Positions 1 to 11,830 of a stretch of DNA of 64,000 nt are shown piece by piece. Below the pieces are notes generated by a model. The model saw nothing but the letters and a program-made list of their open reading frames with translations. It had not been told where the DNA came from and made no database searches. Where the stretch lies: NCBI GenBank assembly GCA_949825065.1, contig OX463841.1, positions 24,006,916-24,070,915 on the forward strand, read 5' to 3'. The stretch is from Odontocerum albicorne (taxonomy: Eukaryota; Arthropoda; Insecta; Trichoptera; Odontoceridae). How positions within the stretch are numbered: the first letter of the stretch is position 1; each line of letters starts with the position of its first letter. Both the position numbers and the translations under genes were made by a program.

Positions 1-150
1 GATTCTTGTTGGGTCCAAAAACGTTTTGAAAATTATTCCAGTTTTGTTTTCACTTAAGGCCTCTTAACATCTCTCTGGTTGACTGAAGGGCATTATCATA
101 TGAAAATAAATACGCCATGCTGTATTGTATTCAATAAAATTTTAACAGAG
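1..150 (+). repeat. SINE copy, 3' (body) part
   Basis: Shares with the other copies in this window the body words CAGTTTTGTTTTCACTTAAG, GGCCTCTTAACAT and CTCTGGTTGACTG, then a TGTATTGTATTCAATA tail. The tRNA-like head lies outside the window or is lost. Confidence 0.6.
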
Positions 151-469
151 TAAAAAATATTTTTATTATCAGTAGGATAAAACAAGCATGGTATAAGTTA
201 CGACAGGTTACAGGAGTAACATGTAATAAAATAATGCCCATGAAACTAAAAGGAATAATATAACATATGTAAACGCGTCATAAGATCAGTACTACGTCAC
301 GTAATTATTTGCTAATATATGCACCTTACAGACAACCGAAAAATTCATGTTATCCTTGTCTCTCGACCCCACAGGTAATTTAGGTTTAACGTAGTAAAAA
401 TCAGAAATCAAGTTTTTTGTATCCCATTGACCACAAGGCGCATCGACATCTCGATCATCCAAGAATTAG

Positions 470-725
470 AGTTTATTGAAAGACTTTCGACAACATGCAG
501 AAAAAGATCCCTAACATACGTTGGGCATAATGTCAGTAACAAAAATGACAGTCTGGAATAGCTCATGACCACGGGGAAAATTGAGGGAAAACGAGCAAGA
601 GGAAGGTGTCATATAAAATGGTCGCACCAAATAAAAGAGTTAAGAGCATCCTCTTTGAACGCTGCATTCAACATGCCTCAGAACGAAGGATTAAGACAGG
701 TCGTCCACCAAGTCCCATACATAAA
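470..725 (+). pseudogene. LINE ORF2 C-terminal fragment ('LINE-B')
   Basis: Plus-strand translation holds GKIEGKRARGRCHIKW, then HQIKEL and LNAAFNMPQNEGLR, the pattern G+IEG+R-RGR-R-RW-DQIK found just before the end of many non-LTR retrotransposon ORF2 proteins. The reading to the left (YVGHNVSNKNDSLE) fits the preceding GH-LR motif but contains a stop. Only this tail remains. Confidence 0.55.
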
Positions 726-774
726 AGCGGCAGGTAATGCACCAAGCTCCAGACAACCATACACAAAATCATAC

Positions 775-1530
775 CATCAAGCCATTTCCCCTGTTGGGGT
801 AGGCAGAAAAGACAGAGCGTCTAACTTTTCTACCACGGCATACTTCTTTCGCTTCCTCCACATTCATACATCTTCTCAAATAGCTCATTATATTTCTCTT
901 ACTCCTAACCTTTCGTCTATCAAAATGTTTAACTTGGTGTAACCATAATTTTCTCGGTCGTCCTCTACCACGACTTCCACATATGCTCACATTGTAAGTT
1001 TGTTTATTCAGTCTTTTGTCACCTGTTCAACATGTCCAAGCCAACTCGATGTGCTCGTTTTCACCCTACTTAATACATAAGTGTTTAACTCTCATTCACC
1101 CTTAATAATCACATTTCTCATTCTGTCATACATATAGTATACCGCATATTCTTCTTAGTGCACGCATTTTCACAGCATTATCTTTTTATACATGAATATT
1201 GGTACTAATACGATGTTGTGAAAGATCATATTAGCAAGTTTTGATATTGTTTGGTTGGTCCTTTAGTGGCCCGTTGACTTAGTGTCATATTGCAGCTTGC
1301 CATTCAATATTTCATTCCACCTTTCCGTCGCCTGAGAACATACGAGTACTTCGTATTCGTACTTCCCAAATAGCAGATTTCTTCAACTCGTTCTAATATT
1401 TCAATATTCACCCAAATATCGCATTTACTTTTCCTTTCACCATTTTCATTCACCGTGACTTTGGTTTTAGCAACATTCTTTATCGGGTCTTTTTCTTCAT
1501 AATTTACTAATCATACGCTTACTCGTATAT
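775..1530 (-). pseudogene. LINE-A copy, 3' end of ORF2 and 3' UTR
   Basis: Minus-strand reading has RGRGRPRKLWLHQVKHF, then NIMSYLRRCMNVEEAKEVC and SVFSAYPNRGNG, the C-terminal signature shared by all LINE-A copies here (GRGRPR-W-DQV ... CM-VEEAK-VC+DR--WRS-VSAYP). Rightward (upstream for the element) the match to the 39140-40770 copy continues, but frames are broken. Clade (RTE-, CR1- or Jockey-like) was not settled. Confidence 0.6.
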
Positions 1531-1539
1531 AAAAAGAAT

Positions 1540-2450
1540 AATAAAATGTGATATTAGTATAAATGAACTAAGATGAACATGTTTACGGTAATGCTAGTGT
1601 GAGTGGTCTAATTATAGCTAAGTCCAAACAACAATGTTTAATGTCCTAGTCTTAAGCGTAGTTGAGGTACGTAATAGTAGAATGACGTAGCATGATTACT
1701 CAAATTACCAAAAACTTAATGTTTACTTTTTCGGTTTCCGACAATATTTTTCAGCGTTTTAATGCAAAACTTGTGGGCTTCGACGGGATAAACTTATATT
1801 TATCATCAATTTTAATTAGAAAAAGTATTTCAAACATTAAGTTTATTTTATTGTACTTTTAAACGATATCTCAGAGAATCCAATTTAATTGTTTATCCAC
1901 TTAATTTATCTAAGTAATATTTTTGCTAAATTAAAAATATCAATATAAATCGAAATTTGGAAAACGGAAATTTTATTCCTTCTATAAAAAAATTAATTCC
2001 TCGTCCACATTTAGTTTTTTTAAATATGAAATATACATATAGCTAGTCCTTATAATTTGGCTTTTTTCTATCCACAACACAATATTTACAATTTACACCT
2101 TTTTAATAGAAAAACGAACCAAGTACATACCAATGGAAAAAAGACTACATTTTGCGAATATAGAGAACCACTTTATTAGACAAGGCCTGGAACGAAATGT
2201 TTCCTTAATGACAAATTTGATATATTTGTCCTAAATACTTAAACACTGCTAAAACATTCATAATCTGCATTTAACATACATCATTACACATATTTCAATC
2301 CCAAGACACCACACTCATTATTTCAACAACATCATAATCAAAATCATTTTTGAAAACAGCTCATCACATATTCTACATTCACTCACATGCTTATACGGAA
2401 ACCTTTAAAAACTCCTCACTTCTCGCTCTCTCCCTGTCAAAGAGCTATCT
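1540..2450. other. AT-rich stretch without gene
   Basis: No coding pattern seen. Contains only the dispersed repeat listed at 2085-2240. Confidence 0.5.
2085..2240 (+). repeat. Dispersed repeat, copy 1 of 3
   Basis: Shares ATATAGAGAACCACTT and AGACAAGGCCTGG-type words with 16975-17135 (same strand), and in inverted form with 14420-14560. Neither ends nor coding content could be defined. Confidence 0.5.
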
Positions 2451-2452
2451 AG

Positions 2453-2770
2453 TTATATTTGTTTTAAATTAGAAGACAAGATATTATAGAAATGACCACT
2501 TTCCATCAGTGTGAATATGTTGTAAGCTCTTGACGCTAGGAACTGTATGCCTCCCAAATGATGTAACATATGAACTCGCGAGGTCAGACCAGATTCAATG
2601 TATTTATTACCTTTTGTTCTAGGACGCTGGATGATTTGCCCATACTCTTCCCGATCCTGAGACACAATGAGTGCGGCAGGCAATGAAGAGATATTCATCT
2701 CTTTGATATGATTTATCCAACTTTCTGGAGATCGTCCTCTTAATAGTCGTTCCCTTAATACTTCCAGCCA
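2453..2770 (-). pseudogene. LINE ORF2 C-terminal fragment ('LINE-C')
   Basis: Minus-strand frame reads LRERLLRGRSPESW, then INHIKEMNISSLPAALIVSQ and DREEYGQIIQ. This is the RGR-P--W---I----- AQDR--W--I- tail of non-LTR retrotransposon ORF2. The frame is open across the piece but has no upstream reverse transcriptase. Distinct from LINE-A. Confidence 0.5.
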
Positions 2771-3059
2771 CTACCAGTTTCTCCTGACTGTCTTCATCTA
2801 TTTCAACATGTCCGAATTATGACAGTATTATCTTCCTGCATGTCGTTGACAGCATTTCTTTAACATTTAAATCTTCGCACGTTAGTGCACTTTGTAGTCC
2901 ATGAGATGTGAAGCATTCTAACACCACCAAATATGTAATGTATTTTCTAAATGAAATATTTCTGTACGACGTTCCGTAGCATATTGTACATTTTGAAACA
3001 ATATTATTTAAAGGGTGGAACTTATACGAAATTAAAAGTAAATATAGGAGATACATATT

Positions 3060-3345
3060 TTTATTTGCAGGGAAACCTTATGCATGCAAGTCCCTTAAAG
3101 GGATGTCTCCGTTGTATCTCTCGAATTTGTGTCTGAGATGTTACTTCGAAGAGGATTAGAACTTTGAAGTCGATCTCATCTTCATTGAATAAATTGATTA
3201 TTCCGAATCGATTCAATAGGGCGGGGTATCGTGACGGGGTTTTTGCAGTTGATCGTCCCATGTTGTGGAATGGTCTGCTTCCTAAAAGTGCACACGCCAC
3301 ACTTCTTAGAGATGTGTGACGTGTGCAGTTTTAGGAAGCACTTGA
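3060..3345 (+). pseudogene. LINE ORF2 C-terminal fragment with inverted micro-duplication
   Basis: Plus frame reads SLNKLIIPNRFNRAGYRDG, then VFAVDRPMLWNGLLPKSA. This resembles the R---Y---F-----LWN-LP ending of CR1/Jockey-type ORF2. A near-perfect hairpin (3277-3339) interrupts it at its end. Confidence 0.45.
3277..3339. repeat. Short-spacer inverted repeat (26-bp arms)
   Basis: Arms 3277-3302 and 3314-3339 match at 24 of 26 positions, with an 11-base spacer. Core word CCTAAAAGTGCACACG. Lies at the end of a LINE fragment. Confidence 0.85.
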
Positions 3346-4870
3346 AGATAACCTTTTTTGGGAGATCTTATCAAAATATGTGATTTTATATTAATACTAT
3401 CTTCCAACTAAAGCCGAACGTATACTATCACATATTGGAAGATCTACAAAAGTTTCTTTGTAATATAGTTCGTCTTCCCTTGTAAGCTTCCTGCGGTTTT
3501 CTTACGACATATGTTTTTTCTAAACATATGCAGATGCAGTGAAGTAGCCAATCTAATAGCCGCGCCGCAGTCACCATCTTTCTATCATTATACTCAACTT
3601 TTATTTTTTGTAGTATTTATAATCGTTCATAAGAGTGGGCTCTTGCAAGTTCGAAAGTCTGCTCTCTGAACGGCGCTATATAAATTGTTCTTATATTATT
3701 ATAATATTTTGAATATGTAAAGACAATGATAATAGTATTGCAGAAAAAAGTACTATAAAAAGTACTAAAAGTGGATAAAAAAACCAATTCAGTCAATAAC
3801 TTGGAAAATGAGCATAACTTGAGAGAAAACCAAAAAGAAAGAATTATAACCCAAATTTATAAAATATTCAGGAACTTCCTACCATAGCCAATCTCGATTT
3901 TGACTAATTTTGTTTATTCAGTAAAAATATCGCTGATATTTCAGGGAACGTAAGATAAGTATTTCAAATTTTGGAATATGGTTATAATGAAGATTTAATA
4001 TACTAGCAATATAATGTTTACTAGCTGAATATTTATATTCGATATATCATATGTATTCTAATGGAAGTATGTTTTTTCTGTCGACTTTTTTATTAGTCTG
4101 AAAAAAATATGTTACGTGAGTTGGATTTTATATGCACAATTGTGTAAAGTCGCAATGCGATGCGGCCGTGATGAGCGAATCGTATCAAATTATATGGTTA
4201 ACCGTGTAAGTGTACGGTTCGGGATGGCATTATTTGCCGGAGTGGCAGTGGTGTAACGCGATAATGTATTGTAATGGCGCAACTCCACAATGTATTGTAA
4301 CCGTTGATGTGCCTTCATTTGATATTTAGAAACAATACAATTTATTTATTTTTAAAATCAAAATTCGTGTAAGATTTTCATTAATTCTTTAAAAGTTTTC
4401 GAGTTCACGTTCCGAAAGAATTAATCAAAAAATATTCCACTGCTTTTTATAATTATTTTATAAATATCGCAAATAAAAATCACTTGTTATCGAAACATCT
4501 TCTTTTTCAGAAATATTTATCATAGTAGTATTCTTGATTCAACACCGATTAGTTTTGTCTTCAGGGGGTCCTGAAGAGGAACTCAATCGGGTTTTATGAG
4601 AAAAACTACTTTTATGAGCACAATTAAAATATATACTGTCACAATGAAGTCGTAATGTTCCAACATGTTTTCTTTTAGTCATAAAATCTTTTGGCAAAAG
4701 GCAAAAGCTCATATTTTTTGGCAAGCTCATATCTTTTGGCAAAAGGCAAAAACTCGTATTTTTTGCATTGGAGAAATGTAAAAAAACACAAATTAAAAAT
4801 GACAAGCGTTTAAAGAATGTGAATGATATTAGTTTAGAAGAAGTACTAATGGTAAAATACATGTAAAAAG
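3345..4870. other. Intergenic, no gene recognised
   Basis: AT-rich. A stretch near 4140-4310 has more G/C but no reading frame I recognise. A local tandem repeat of TTTTGGCAAAAGGCAAAA words lies at 4686-4762. Confidence 0.5.
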
Positions 4871-4879
4871 GAAAAGCGT

Positions 4880-6165
4880 CAGGGTGAGCGAATGATCTAG
4901 TGACAGGCTATTTATCGAAAAATGTAGGAAATCTGGCTACACACCGAAAGACTGGAGGAATACAGTGATTATTTTATTGTATAAAGTTAAGGTCCAAGAA
5001 TGGAATGTGGAAGTTACAGAACCATTAGCTTAGTATAGTAAGTAAACTGCATAAAAAAAATTACCGGAAAAATTGAGAAGAAAAACTGAAAAGTGAGAGT
5101 AGAATGATCAGTGTCTTTTTAAGTGGACGAGGATGTGTGGATTAGATTATATCTTTATGTGTGCTGTGGAAAATTTATAGCAAAAAATAAGAAGGCATAT
5201 TTTACGCTTGTGAGCTTAGAAAATGCGTATAACCGGATGATAAAAGGCAAAGTATGGAAAACATTGAATCAATATGGTATTGAATACAAATTAAAACGTG
5301 ACATTGCGTCATTGTATGCCGAAAGTAGAGCACGAATTAGAGTAAACGGTGCCTTGACTGAATGGTTTAATATTTCAAAAGGGGTAAAGTAAGGATGCGT
5401 TATGTCAACCTGGTTATGTAATATTTACATAGACTCATGTGTGAAGGAACAACAGAGGTCAATGGTTGGTATTATATTATTGATTGGGGATGTATAGGTA
5501 TACAGATTTCTGTATGCTCATGACATGGTAATGTTAGTGGAAAATGAAGATGAATTACACAGTTTGATAAGTAAATTGCATAAGAGATGCGAAGAGAAAG
5601 ATATGTGAATAAATGTTGCGATATCCCAAGTCACGATGATATAAAAGTGTGAAAGGGAAAATAAATGGGGTATATGGGTGAGCAATGAAAGATTAGAGTA
5701 AGTTAAGGAATTCTGTTATTTATGAGTAAGTAGTATTAGCCCAGATAATGGAAGAATTATGAAATATTATATGGTATATCGAACGGCGTATAACGACAGA
5801 AACAAAGTCTATGATGCACTAAAAATATATACTCGGAATGAAGTGATTAGGGATGAATGTGAATTTAAGACTGATGTATTATGTGAAATCAACAAGAGCA
5901 CTAAGATATGGTTTGTATATGTATAACGAATGAATGAAGAGACAATAAAAAAATATACAGTTCAAATACGGAAGGCGTGGTAGAGGACGACCAAGGCAAG
6001 TATGGTTGGATCAGGTGAATGATATTTTGAAAATAAAAAAAATAAATGAGTTGTATGAGAAGGTATATGGATGTATAAGAGGCGAAATATGTGTGTCGCG
6101 ATAGGAAAACCTGGCGCTCTCTCCTCTCTGCCTATCCTGACAGGAAAATGGAGTGATAATATGTA
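4880..6165 (+). pseudogene. LINE-A copy, reverse transcriptase to 3' end
   Basis: Broken ORF2. In order: FIEKCRKSGYTPKDWRNTVI and LLYK (finger motif), LENAYNRMIKGKVWKTLNQY, SLYAESRARIRVNGALTEWF, GVK-stop-GCVMSTWL, FLYAHDMVMLVENEDEL, VKEFCYL, and finally RRYMDV-stop-EAK and LLSAYP. The catalytic YADD box is changed to YAHD. Many stops and frameshifts. The best-preserved open piece is 5123-5392. The 3' tail ends in a short ATGTATGT-like run. Confidence 0.75.
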
Positions 6166-6169
6166 TGTA

Positions 6170-7195
6170 TCTAAAATAACACATTTCCGGATATGGATAA
6201 TAAATCAGCAAAAAATACAACGAAACATTTTTTATGAACTTTTCGAAACATTTTGATATTTCGATTTATTTATTTTCTTAGAAAAATTTAAAAAAATCAC
6301 GGTATAATAAAGTCAGTACATTGTATAGATTGCAAAATACCTCACCAATGACAGTTCTTGTATGTGGTGAGGAAGTTACTCATATTGTGAATATTCTTAT
6401 AATTATTCGCTTATAACTAACTACATTTTATAGTATTTCATTTATAACTAATTAGTTGATACATTTATTGTTTTATCATAAATATTATTATATTTATCAT
6501 ACATATAAAACACACAACTGTTGAGGAAGCACTTTATAATAACATTTAAAATTATTTATTTTCTTTTCAACACAAACGTTTTTCTGATATTTTCAGGAAG
6601 ATTACCTAAATATTTTGTATCGAGGTATAAGTAATTATTTTGCATTAAAAAACGTGTTCCTATTTCTAATCCTACTTGCAAATAAGTGTTTACTATATAT
6701 TCAAAGTATGTAAGTCAAACTGATGAATTTCGGAAAACAAATCATCGGTTAAAGTAGTGAAATTTGAGTCAGAGAAAATTGATTTACTTATTTTTTTATG
6801 CACGATTTTTTTATGTATGTGTAATAAATTCAATTAACTGAAGAATAAAAAATGTCTGTGACTGGGATATGTATTGAGAATGTCAGGTGACCATATCCCG
6901 AAACGAGCGTTCTAGAAGATGTTCTGGAGAAGTCAAGCGGGAAGGACGTACATTTGTGCAGATGAAGGGACTATACATGGACTAGGAAGCCATTCCCGAG
7001 AAGGTTCAGGACTGACTCGCCAGTAAACGTAACTAGCAACGCTGCAGTCCTCGCCCTAGATAAGAGACAGAGAAGATGGAGATTGTTTGATATAGATAAT
7101 TTAGAAATTATTCTTTACGATTCCTGGCATTAGAATTCCAATTTAATTTACCTACAATAATATTGTTCCAACGTTTGTTAAATATGATTGTGAAC
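6170..7195. other. Intergenic, nothing recognised
   Basis: AT-rich to about 6840, then a more balanced segment (6850-7080) without a recognisable frame. Confidence 0.4.
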
Positions 7196-7425
7196 TTACA
7201 TAAAGCAAGATTTCTGTGGTATAATTGGTAAGAAGCCCGTTGTTCTAATCGTGGATTGCAAGTTCGACCAATATTGTAACCTAATTATTAAAAAGCGGTC
7301 CGGTCTGGTTTTCACTTCGGATCTCTTTAACATCTTTTTGGATGAATAGAAAATATTAACCAAAGAGAGGCAATAAAGCCGCCAAGTTGTACCGTACACA
7401 CTGAAAGTGTAATACAAGAAGCCTA
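7196..7425 (+). repeat. SINE copy, nearly full length
   Basis: Head has TAATTGGTAAGAAGCC (A-box-like) and GATTGCAAGTTCGACC (B-box-like, cf. GGTTCGAATCC). The body reads GTCTGGTTTTCACTTCGGAT, CTTTAACATCTTTTTGG and GCCGCCAAGTTGTACCGTAC, then GAAAGTGTAATACAA. This defines the family: tRNA-like head, conserved body, short AT-rich tail. Confidence 0.75.
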
Positions 7426-7429
7426 TTTT

Positions 7430-8890
7430 AGATAATTCAATAAATATAGTTTTTGTATACTATCAACAGCATCCTTTAGGATAAAATTGATTAATCTTAG
7501 TTAAGAGCATCAAAAAAGTTTGCTACTAATATCAAGAAAGAGAAACTTAAACTTCTTACAAAGAATCAGACCTATCTAGAGAAAAAGAAAGAAGAGTTTT
7601 TAAACTTATAAAATTAAAATCCAATAAAATATGTTTTATTATTTCCCTTTTGTAGAACGCCACGAATCGTTTTACTTTGGGTCGACGGATTTAAATAAAA
7701 AGAATGGGAGGGTTAACAGTTTGGGGTTACACTAATGCCGAGGATTAAACTGTAATGACATGGATTTTACTGGTGAAGAAATTATGCTAGCTCATAATGC
7801 AATGGCTCTTACCTCACACATATATGGGCAATCTTTTACAAGCCAATTGTAAGTATTATAAATGACAATATTTTTTACTCGAAACCAGTCGGCAAAATGG
7901 TGCTATGCGACACAAGCCATAATTTTACAAAAGAGATACCAAAATATATCGAATATAGTATAACTAAAAATATCTGGAATATAACACCTTAAAATAACAT
8001 CAATAATTATATACATACTCGTATATTGACAAAAAATTTATTTGAAACAAAATTAAATGAAAAAATCTAAAAATTCGGTTTCTTTCGATTTTCTTCTTTT
8101 TATGCTGGAAGTAGTAGTTTTTCACATCAATGTCTAAAGATTGACGACGAGAACTAGTTAAATACAGTTTAATAATTACATTTTAAAAATCAATAAGGCT
8201 TCAAATGAATGTATTCCATAGACAACGAACATCTCGCTTGCTCTACAGAAAGTGTGTATAGATTGACAAATCAATCACCATTTTACAAAAAATTAATCCA
8301 ATATAATTATTTCAGTTTTTTTAAAAGATACCTTTTTATATTGAGCGTTATTCGGTAGCTGATTCTACCTTTTTTGGTTATTGTAATAAAAGGAAAGTAC
8401 CTAAAAGATATTTAAGGTTCCGATATTATACTCGCATAATCAATTAAAACATAAAATTAATGTTAAAATTTAAATCCCTTGAGCACGGTTTGCGGCACTG
8501 TAATGAAAATCGAGTTTATAATTTGGCAATTCCATTCAGCCTCACAACATTATGTTCTGAGCTCACGACGTTACATCTTCGTCACGATTGACTTCTCCGA
8601 TATAATGGTATCAAATATAGTTTTGTTGCATTCGAATATTTTTGTGAAAGCACTGGCAACTTGCCAAGACTGCTTTAACTTCAAGCCTTAATATGCCCCT
8701 TCGAGTATATTATATTTACTATACTGCGAATCAGATTTCGTGCATTTGTACGAGTACCTTCAGTCCGTCGTCACTGCTAACTTATTCACACTTCTATGTG
8801 ACGACGCCACGTGCGATGTATTGGAGAGGAAGTCGTAATCGTAGCTCTGGATAGGGGCTTATTTTCGGTAGCCATAATAAATATGGGTAT
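7430..8890. other. Intergenic, nothing recognised
   Basis: AT-rich. Open frames are short and without known motifs. Confidence 0.4.
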
Positions 8891-8894
8891 AAAA

Positions 8895-8965
8895 AAAACT
8901 AGGCTTCATGGCCTAGTTGGTAAGATGCATGTTTACTAACTAGGCCATGTTGGACGCGTTTTCTG
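8895..8965 (+). repeat. SINE head with foldback
   Basis: Contains the A-box-like ATGGCCTAGTTGGTAAGATG of the SINE family. In place of the usual B-box region an inverted copy of the head follows: arms 8907-8923 and 8933-8949, one mismatch in 17, spacer 9. Not a tRNA gene: no body or acceptor stem. Confidence 0.6.
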
Positions 8966-9611
8966 ATTGAAGAACTTACGAGAGTGGGTTGCATTATGGC
9001 ACGATGACTTTGTTAAGAGTTACTGCCTCAAAAGTCAAGATAGTCATGATGATCGTCAACTTCCGAAGAGAAAAGGGACTTTAAAAAAGAAGATAATGTT
9101 TTATTTTAAGGGTAAAGTAATTGAGGCCTTACTGTCGTCAGCACTTTGAGTTATTCAAACTTTCTGTTATCAACGGTTTGTTTTCCGACTCTCCTATCGC
9201 GTAAAAGTTTCAATTTATTGGATAAGTGGGCGAAATGAAAGTTTTTTCTTCTATTTATCGCAAGGCAACGTTTTATTTTATTGGTTTAGCCGTTTTATAA
9301 ACAAAATGAAATTTCTCGTGAAATTCGGAGATTTCCAACAAAAAGAGCTTACTTAAAGGTTTGTAAATACAAAAAAAGCTATTGCCGTAAAATCTTTCAG
9401 TTTAGTCGTTGTTTTTTTTTTATATATTTGTTAATACTCCATTTGAATGAATAAAACAATTTTATGTCGTGTGGAAATGTATTATGATTATGAATAATAC
9501 AGAATTCAAATAATACATTATGATTATGAAATAATACATTTCTTCCTATTGGTCGTTTCCTCAATTTTGAGAATCGTGATCGTCGTGGTCATCAATAATT
9601 ATTTTCTGTGT

Positions 9612-9815
9612 TCATGATGATTTTGTCAACATAGTGCAGAAGTTTTCCATTGCTTTTTGCGACACAATGCCTTGATCGCACAAGCTTCTGCAGTCACACT
9701 CAAAGGTGCCCAGTTCTAAGCTGTTAACCCCTGCTCCACACCTTAGGCAAATACTGTCAGAAGCTGCTACTCTCCTATCCGATGAGTGGGTGAGTGAGGG
9801 AAGCTTATTTTGATG
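9612..9815 (-). other. Unrecognised cysteine-rich open segment ending in a stop
   Basis: Minus strand reads from about 9815: LPSLTHSSDRRVAASDS, then ICLRCGAGVNSLELGTFECD, CRSLCDQG, ending MLTKSS and TGA. The spaced CxxC and CxCxxxC suggest metal binding. No start codon or clear acceptor site defines it. May be the end of a gene or of a transposon protein; I do not recognise the family. Confidence 0.25.
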
Positions 9816-9934
9816 GGCTATAGGTAAGGGGGGCCTCGGTCAGTGCTGAGGGAAAATACAGTAGTGACCAATTCGGAGATCTCGGGTACATAATATATAA
9901 CATAGTAAAAAAAACATATTTACCCCTTCATACG

Positions 9935-10020
9935 ACGACCTCCGTGGCCAAATTAATAAAACACTTGACTTCCAACCCAGGGGTTTCGGGATCGAACAGA
10001 ATTGTAATACAATACAATAC
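9935..10020 (+). repeat. SINE head fragment
   Basis: CCTCCGTGGCCAAATTAATA, then CTTGACTTCCAACCC and GGTTTCGGGATCGAACA resemble the A- and B-box region of the SINE, followed by a TAATACAATACAATAC run. Confidence 0.5.
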
Positions 10021-10574
10021 TATTTACTTTTTATTGATAGAAACCGATTGTTAATTTGGCAAAAAAACGTCGATTCCGAATAACATGTTTATTTATACTA
10101 TATACAACAGAATTCAAAGAACTCTCACCAGAATATATTGCCTCAACTAAAAAAATACATTCAAAACAACAACAAAATAAAATGTGGGTAGAGCTGAATA
10201 AAAATAGCAAGTATGCGAAAAAAGTATTTCACACAATAAGAAAAAAACTATAGGTCAATATATCAAATATTATTTAAATAAGAATCAAAATACTAATTTT
10301 AAGTTGTGTATATTCATTTACACAGCTTAGATTATAATTTCTCGCAAGCTAGGTCATACGGCAAGCTACATCATCAACAATACAACAGAAATTCCAAAAC
10401 ACCGTTTTTGGGATTTATTTTAGTCTTAAGGGTGTTTAGTTAAATAAAATTAAAACATAATGCTTAAATATTATTGATGTATGTAAATAAAGAAGCCTTT
10501 CAATCAACAAATATAAAAAATAATTATATTTATTTATTTCAATTTTAAATATCTGCTATTTTTCATAGTAAACA

Positions 10575-10770
10575 ATAAATCAAAAATATATAACCGGAAA
10601 GTTGAGGGTTTGAATTTCGTTCCTATCCATTTTTTTCAAAAAGGTTCCAGTCTGATATTTACTTAAAGTACCTTTAACATATTTTAGTTGGTAATAAAAG
10701 TTTGCCATAAGGCAATAAATAAGCCAAGTTGTAGTGTATACTATAAAACGAAAGCGTAATACAGTACTAT
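10575..10770 (+). repeat. SINE copy
   Basis: B-box side GAGGGTTTGAATTTCG, body CCAGTCTGATATTTACTTAA, AAGCCAAGTTGTAGTGTATA, GAAAGCGTAATACAG. Diverged from the copy at 7196 but the words occur in the same order. Confidence 0.6.
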
Positions 10771-11049
10771 TCATTGGTAAATTTAAATTTGGCAAATATG
10801 GAATATTGCCACCGCCAGTTTCTTTAATTCACAATGAACGAGTATTTGTAGTGAGGCATTTTCCACTTCGTCGACAGTACAAATAAAAGCTGGAATAGGG
10901 TGAATTGAGACGAAAATCTCTCACTCAGTTTTTATCATTTCGCTGGAGAGAAACAACAGACATATTAATATTGAATATTCATCCCCCAAATCCTAAATTT
11001 TCAACCCGAATTCGATGCGATGAATATGATAAATATATCAAGACGTGCT

Positions 11050-11235
11050 TTTAATATTATTATTTTATTTACTTTGTATACATTCCAACCAGATGAGTTG
11101 ATTGCCTCGTGACGATTTATTCTAACCAACAAGAAATCTAAAGAGCCTTTAAGTGAAAACCAGACTAAAGCTCTTATTGAAATGTGGGTATAAACGGGAA
11201 TTAAACCAGCAATCACCGGGTCGGAAAACCCTCAA
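11050..11235 (-). repeat. SINE copy, reverse orientation
   Basis: Reverse complement of the family body: GTATACATTCCAACCAGATG, AAGAGCCTTTAAGTGAAAAC, CAGACTAAAG, then the head side ending AATCACCGGGTCGGAAAACC. Confidence 0.6.
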
Positions 11236-11341
11236 GTTTATAAGGAAATATTTGTGCAAAAAGGAACCAACCCACAACAAATGTTTTGGTTCCTTTTGAA
11301 ATCTCGTAAGAAATAAATCAATTATATATGTGTGTAATAAT

Positions 11342-11592
11342 ATCAAATTAGTTAAATGGGTATTTTGTGGTTAAATTACGTTTTAAAATAAAGCTCTTTG
11401 GGTCCATACGAGCCCACATAAAGCGGCGAGATACGTCATTTCCTGTTATTTCAAAACGGGTATGTGTAAAACTATCAAATCAGTTAAATGGGTATTTTGT
11501 GGTTAAATTACGTCTTAAAATAAAGTTTTTTGGTTCCATACGAGCCCATACAAAGCGACAAGATATTTCCTCAGTTATTTCAAAACGGGTAA
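11342..11592 (+). repeat. Tandem duplication, two units of about 132 bp
   Basis: Units start at ATCAAATTAGTTAAATGGG (11342) and ATCAAATCAGTTAAATGGG (11474). Both contain TTTTGTGGTTAAATTACG, CCATACGAGCCCA and TATTTCAAAACGGG. The units have diverged by substitutions and a small deletion, so the duplication is not recent. Confidence 0.8.
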
Positions 11593-11757
11593 ACATGGGT
11601 TGGGTTATTTTTGCGTAATTACGCCCATATGTATGACCAGTGAAGATTTTTGAAAATATTATTATTTTAATTTGTTTTGGTAGTGCTTTATTTTACGCTT
11701 GTGAAGGAGTATTTAGAAAGCACGAACGTACATTCAAATATATTAAGCATAAATACT

Positions 11758-11830
11758 AACGTGTCATCTCCCTGTCGTGGTAGGTAGAACGGACAGAGCG
11801 AAATGAGAATATTATCAACTACGCCACGGA
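11758..11830 (-). repeat. LINE-A 3' end fragment
   Basis: CTCCCTGTCGTGGTAGGTAG and ACGGACAGAGCG match the reverse complement of the LINE-A extreme 3' coding end (codons for SAYP...). Confidence 0.45.

Noticed and set aside
8895..8965. tRNA gene at the A-box-like sequence
   Set aside because: Only the A-box side is present and it is followed by its inverted copy; no acceptor stem. It belongs to the SINE family.
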